Shown: in pieces, positions 13,708-16,327 of the stretch | How positions within the stretch are numbered: the stretch's first letter is position 1 | Layout of the letters: every line of letters starts with the position of its first letter | From: Huintestinicola sp050874005 | GTDB lineage: Bacteria; Bacillota; Clostridia; Oscillospirales; Ruminococcaceae | Reading direction: 5' to 3' | DNA: 16,327 nt | NCBI RefSeq assembly: GCF_050874005.1 | Contig: NZ_JBNMJV010000049.1 | Location: forward strand, 1 to 16,327 | The notes under the pieces: model-generated | Database searches by the model: none | Seen by the model: the letters and a program-made list of their open reading frames with translations, nothing else | What the model was told of the DNA's origin: nothing | Made by a program: the position numbers and the translations under genes

Positions 13708-15897
13708 TTACGCTTCGGCAGTAAAGTGCATATCAACAGGCGCATAATCTCCCCATGACTTAGGCATTAAAATACCTCCGTTCATCAAAGCACTGCCTTT
13801 ATACACCTCTCCGTTCTCCGCAAGGCGATAATCAGCCTCCGGCAGAAGTCCACGAAGCTTTATAATATACTGTGTGCAGTTAGGCTCTGTTCGGAAAATA
13901 ATTCCGTTCACGAGCACTTCACTGCGGTCTTCCGAAACAAATTCCCATACGGCAAATTTATCCGTCATAGGATCGCTTAAACGATAGTAAAGACCGTTGT
14001 GGATAAGAGAACCGTCCTTTTTGAAGCGTACAATCTGCTTCTTGACCTCCTGCTTTTCCTTGTCCGACAGTGTATTCAGGTCAAGCTCATACCCAAAACT
14101 GCCTGCCATAGCAGTAACAGCTCTTGTTTCCATAGGCGTTATCCTGCCCGTCTGGTGATTAGGCACTGCGGAAACGTGAGAACCCACTGCCGAAATCGGA
14201 TAGAAAAAGGAAGTGCCATACTGTATTTTGGTGCGTTCATATGCGTCAGTATCATCACTGCACCATATCTGCGGACAATAGTAAAGCATACCTGCGTCAA
14301 AGCGGCCGCCTCCGCCGCTGCAGCCCTCAAATAGCACGTTAGGAAAGGCTGTTGTCAGCCGTTCAAGCAGCTCATAAAGTCCGAGAACGTATCTGTGGGG
14401 CATTTCTCCCTGATTTTCCGATGATAGACATGGGGTGTACCAATCACAGATACTGCGGTTCATATCCCATTTTATATAGGAAATATCCGCACTTTTCAGG
14501 ATATTGCTCATTGACTCAAAAAGATATTCCCTTACATCAGGATTTGTTATATCAAGCACAAGCTGATAACGGCTTCTTACGGGATATCTCGACGGAATTT
14601 TTATTGCCCATTCGGGGTGAGTGCGATACAGCTCGCTGTCCTCCGAAACCATTTCAGGTTCAAACCACAAACCGAATCTCATTCCGAGAGATTTGATATT
14701 TTCCGCAAGCTTGCCAAGACCGCCTTTGATCTTATTCGTGTTCACAAACCAGTCGCCCAGACCCGAACAGTCATCGTTTCTTTTGCCGAACCAGCCGTCA
14801 TCAAGTACAAGCAGGTCTACTCCAAGAGCTGCCGCCTGCTCTGCGATATTCAGTATTTTATTCTCGTCAAAATCAAAATAAGTAGCTTCCCAGTTGTTTA
14901 TCAGAACGGGACGCTCCGCAAGCTTATATTTTCCGCGGCAGATATGCTCCCTGACTGTTTTATGGAAATTGTGGGAGAGCTTTTCAAAGCCATTCTGGCT
15001 GAATGACATGACCGCTTCGGGAGTAAAGAATTTTTCACCCGATTTAAGCTCCCAGCGGAAAAGTTCCGGATCAATACCCATAACAAGACGTGCCTGTTCA
15101 AGCTGATCGTATTCGATTTTCGTGGAAAAGCTGCCGCTGTACATAAGCATTGCGCCGATACATTTTCCGTTTGTCTCGGTACATTCTCCATTGCAGAGAA
15201 TAACAGTAGGATTCTGCTGATGACTTGAAGTTCCTCTGCGTGATGAACTTTCCAGAATGCCGTGGGCAAGGGGAAGCCGTTCGGGAATACGCTCAAGAGT
15301 GTGTCTTCCGTGAAAATGTATCCACTCATTATAATCTCTTGGCATATCGAGGCAGAGACTGGCGGCATTAGTAAGGATAACGCTGCTCTCTCCCTTGTTT
15401 TCTATAACTGCGCTTCGGGTAATAATATCAAGCTTCGGAAGAACGCCGTATTTAAGTGTAACCATAATATCCGAAGCCGAATCTTTAAGATAAATTTCAA
15501 GTGTCTGTGCCTCGTTATCGTCCGCATAGACAGCAGGAAGTCCCTCTATTGAATATTTTCCGTCATAGAGCCTGTATCCGGAATATCTCAGATCAAGGGC
15601 ATTGCTGCCGTCGCAATGAACGGCGGAAACTGCGCTTATTCTGTAATCCCCCGTACCTGTGCAGGGATATTCAAGGGGGAGAGTATCGAGAGAGTAGCTG
15701 CGGCGGTTTTCAGCTTCGTAGATATTTCCCGAAAATCCCACGTCGGGATATTCGCAGAGATACTCCATGCTCATTCCGACCCTCTCGCCGTACCACAAGT
15801 GGCGCAGAACGCCGTATTCATCCGCAGAAAACTGATATTCCGAATTATCGGTCTCAATGACAAAAAGCTTTGATTTTTCATTTACCGTAACAGACAT
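13708..15897 (-). CDS. Alpha-galactosidase, GH36
   Basis: A full-length 729-residue GH36 enzyme, the usual size of bacterial AgaA/RafA-type enzymes. It releases terminal alpha-1,6-galactose from melibiose, raffinose and stachyose. The nucleophile is Asp478 in YIKWDMNRS and the acid/base Asp548 in CSDDTDAYER; both numbers match those of characterised Geobacillus AgaA, as I recall. Other active-site segments are LLVLDDGWFGKR (362-373), WFEPEMVS (411-418) and EGCSGGGGRFD (524-534). The beta-sandwich N-terminal domain occupies about 1-320. There is no signal peptide, so it works in the cytoplasm on imported sugar. AGAGGTAA before the ATG at 15897 supports the start. It lies 13 bases after the sucrose phosphorylase stop and 14 bases before galK: one operon. 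Confidence 0.96.
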   Translation of the reverse strand: MSVTVNEKSKLFVIETDNSEYQFSADEYGVLRHLWYGERVGMSMEYLCEYPDVGFSGNIYEAENRRSYSLDTLPLEYPCTGTGDYRISAVSAVHCDGSNALDLRYSGYRLYDGKYSIEGLPAVYADDNEAQTLEIYLKDSASDIMVTLKYGVLPKLDIITRSAVIENKGESSVILTNAASLCLDMPRDYNEWIHFHGRHTLERIPERLPLAHGILESSSRRGTSSHQQNPTVILCNGECTETNGKCIGAMLMYSGSFSTKIEYDQLEQARLVMGIDPELFRWELKSGEKFFTPEAVMSFSQNGFEKLSHNFHKTVREHICRGKYKLAERPVLINNWEATYFDFDENKILNIAEQAAALGVDLLVLDDGWFGKRNDDCSGLGDWFVNTNKIKGGLGKLAENIKSLGMRFGLWFEPEMVSEDSELYRTHPEWAIKIPSRYPVRSRYQLVLDITNPDVREYLFESMSNILKSADISYIKWDMNRSICDWYTPCLSSENQGEMPHRYVLGLYELLERLTTAFPNVLFEGCSGGGGRFDAGMLYYCPQIWCSDDTDAYERTKIQYGTSFFYPISAVGSHVSAVPNHQTGRITPMETRAVTAMAGSFGYELDLNTLSDKEKQEVKKQIVRFKKDGSLIHNGLYYRLSDPMTDKFAVWEFVSEDRSEVLVNGIIFRTEPNCTQYIIKLRGLLPEADYRLAENGEVYKGSALMNGGILMPKSWGDYAPVDMHFTAEA

Positions 15898-15910
15898 AGT
15901 AATTACCTCT

Positions 15911-16219
15911 TTATTTTATATCAAATTCATAGGTGGTAAGATTTGCAGAAAGAGTAATGAAATCTTCGCCGCAGATTCTGGTGATCATGAGCTTGTCACC
16001 GTTGGTTTGCACGTTTATACCACCCTCAAGCCCGAATGCAGGGTGAGTATTTCTCAGTTCCATAAGCTCTTTGAGCTTCTGTACAACAGGTCTTGACTGC
16101 TCCCTTTCAACATCCTCGGCTGTGTAGTAATGACGATTGATGTCACGTCCGTTTTTGGTGTGCTCCATAAGCTCAATGTCATTTTCGCCTGCTAACATTC
16201 CCACATAGTACACCTGGGG
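15911..16219 (-). pseudogene. Sucrose phosphorylase (GH13_18), only the C-terminal ~103 codons
   Basis: Sucrose phosphorylase converts sucrose and phosphate to glucose-1-phosphate and fructose. The frame from PQVYYVGMLAGENDIEL through GRDINRHYY, RPVVQKLKELMELRN and TLSANLTTYEFDIK is the conserved C-terminal part of the family (normally about 480-500 residues). Catalytic Asp and Glu lie in the missing part. Directly upstream of PQVYYVG, where relatives have a PGIPQ or GVPQ segment, the frame reads KSL and then a TAA, so similarity ends at about 16219. The 3' end, stop at 15911 and spacing to the alpha-galactosidase gene are intact. Identification is strong; which of the sucrose/glucosylglycerate phosphorylase subfamily it is cannot be fixed from the tail alone. 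Confidence 0.85.
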
Positions 16220-16327
16220 TAACGATTTTTAATTGATTTCAGATATTCTTCAAACAGTTCTTCACCGTCATTAAAGTCATTCAGATTTCTGGAAAGACGA
16301 GTTACTGTTTTTCTGAGTGCAATTTTC
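16194..16327 (-). other. Unidentified partial reading frame at the right edge
   Basis: In a different minus-strand frame from the sucrose phosphorylase tail, the sequence from the edge reads KIALRKTVTRLSRNLNDFND then GEELFEEYLKSIKNRYP and stops at TAG 16194-16192. Its charged helical character looks protein-like, but only ~36 codons precede the junction at about 16219. I do not recognise a family. Confidence 0.35.

Noticed and set aside
1..16327. CRISPR array, tRNA, rRNA, insertion sequence or integrase gene
   Set aside because: Looked for on both strands; no regularly spaced repeats, no cloverleaf sequence, no transposase or integrase motifs were found, including at the four junctions.

Overview
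The window looks like a piece of a gut or rumen Clostridia genome, most like Ruminococcus or a near relative. The basis is family-level resemblance of the proteins, strong AGGAGG-type ribosome sites, sugar ABC transporters of the Lpl type without an ATPase gene, and a plant-oligosaccharide gene set. No 16S or other phylogenetic marker is present, so genus is an inference.

Positions 1-10200 form a coherent chromosomal carbohydrate locus. A GH3 glycosidase (running off the left edge) and a DUF4380-like sugar-binding-fold protein form a minus-strand operon. It is divergent from an AraC-family regulator, and the shared intergenic region holds promoters and a candidate operator. A bidirectional terminator separates the AraC gene from a convergent gene for an unusual soluble protein, a LacI-type sugar-binding domain joined to an intact GGDEF domain without any DNA-binding domain. 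Upstream of it lies a three-gene ABC importer operon (lipoprotein, LplB-type permease, LplC-type permease) with its own promoter, an intercistronic hairpin after the binding-protein gene, and a terminator. The likely picture is sensing, uptake and hydrolysis of plant oligosaccharides.

Positions 10200-13175 are a mosaic of broken mobile-element genes. They start with the last ~32 codons of a response-regulator receiver domain with its native terminator. Next come phage structural genes on the plus strand: an N-truncated HK97-type portal protein with a C-terminal extension that resembles a phage BECR-type nuclease module, a tightly coupled 57-residue cysteine-rich protein, two terminators, an HK97 gp10-like tail-component gene, and the first 78 codons of a tape-measure gene. 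That gene stops abruptly against a minus-strand fragment with an N-terminally truncated excisionase-like gene overlapping a C-terminally truncated ParM/actin-like segregation gene.

Positions 13175-16219 hold the end of a raffinose-family oligosaccharide operon on the minus strand: sucrose phosphorylase (C-terminal part only), an intact GH36 alpha-galactosidase, and galactokinase (N-terminal ~172 codons only). Together they would take raffinose to galactose-1-phosphate, glucose-1-phosphate and fructose. Beyond 16219 lies an unrelated reading frame.

At least four gene-breaking junctions fall in the last 6 kb (about 10200, 12645, 13175 and 16219), with no insertion sequence, integrase or target duplication visible at any of them. 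Either this is a real, heavily rearranged mobile-element graveyard or the right part of the contig is a chimeric assembly; the sequence alone cannot decide. No tRNA, rRNA or CRISPR array was seen.
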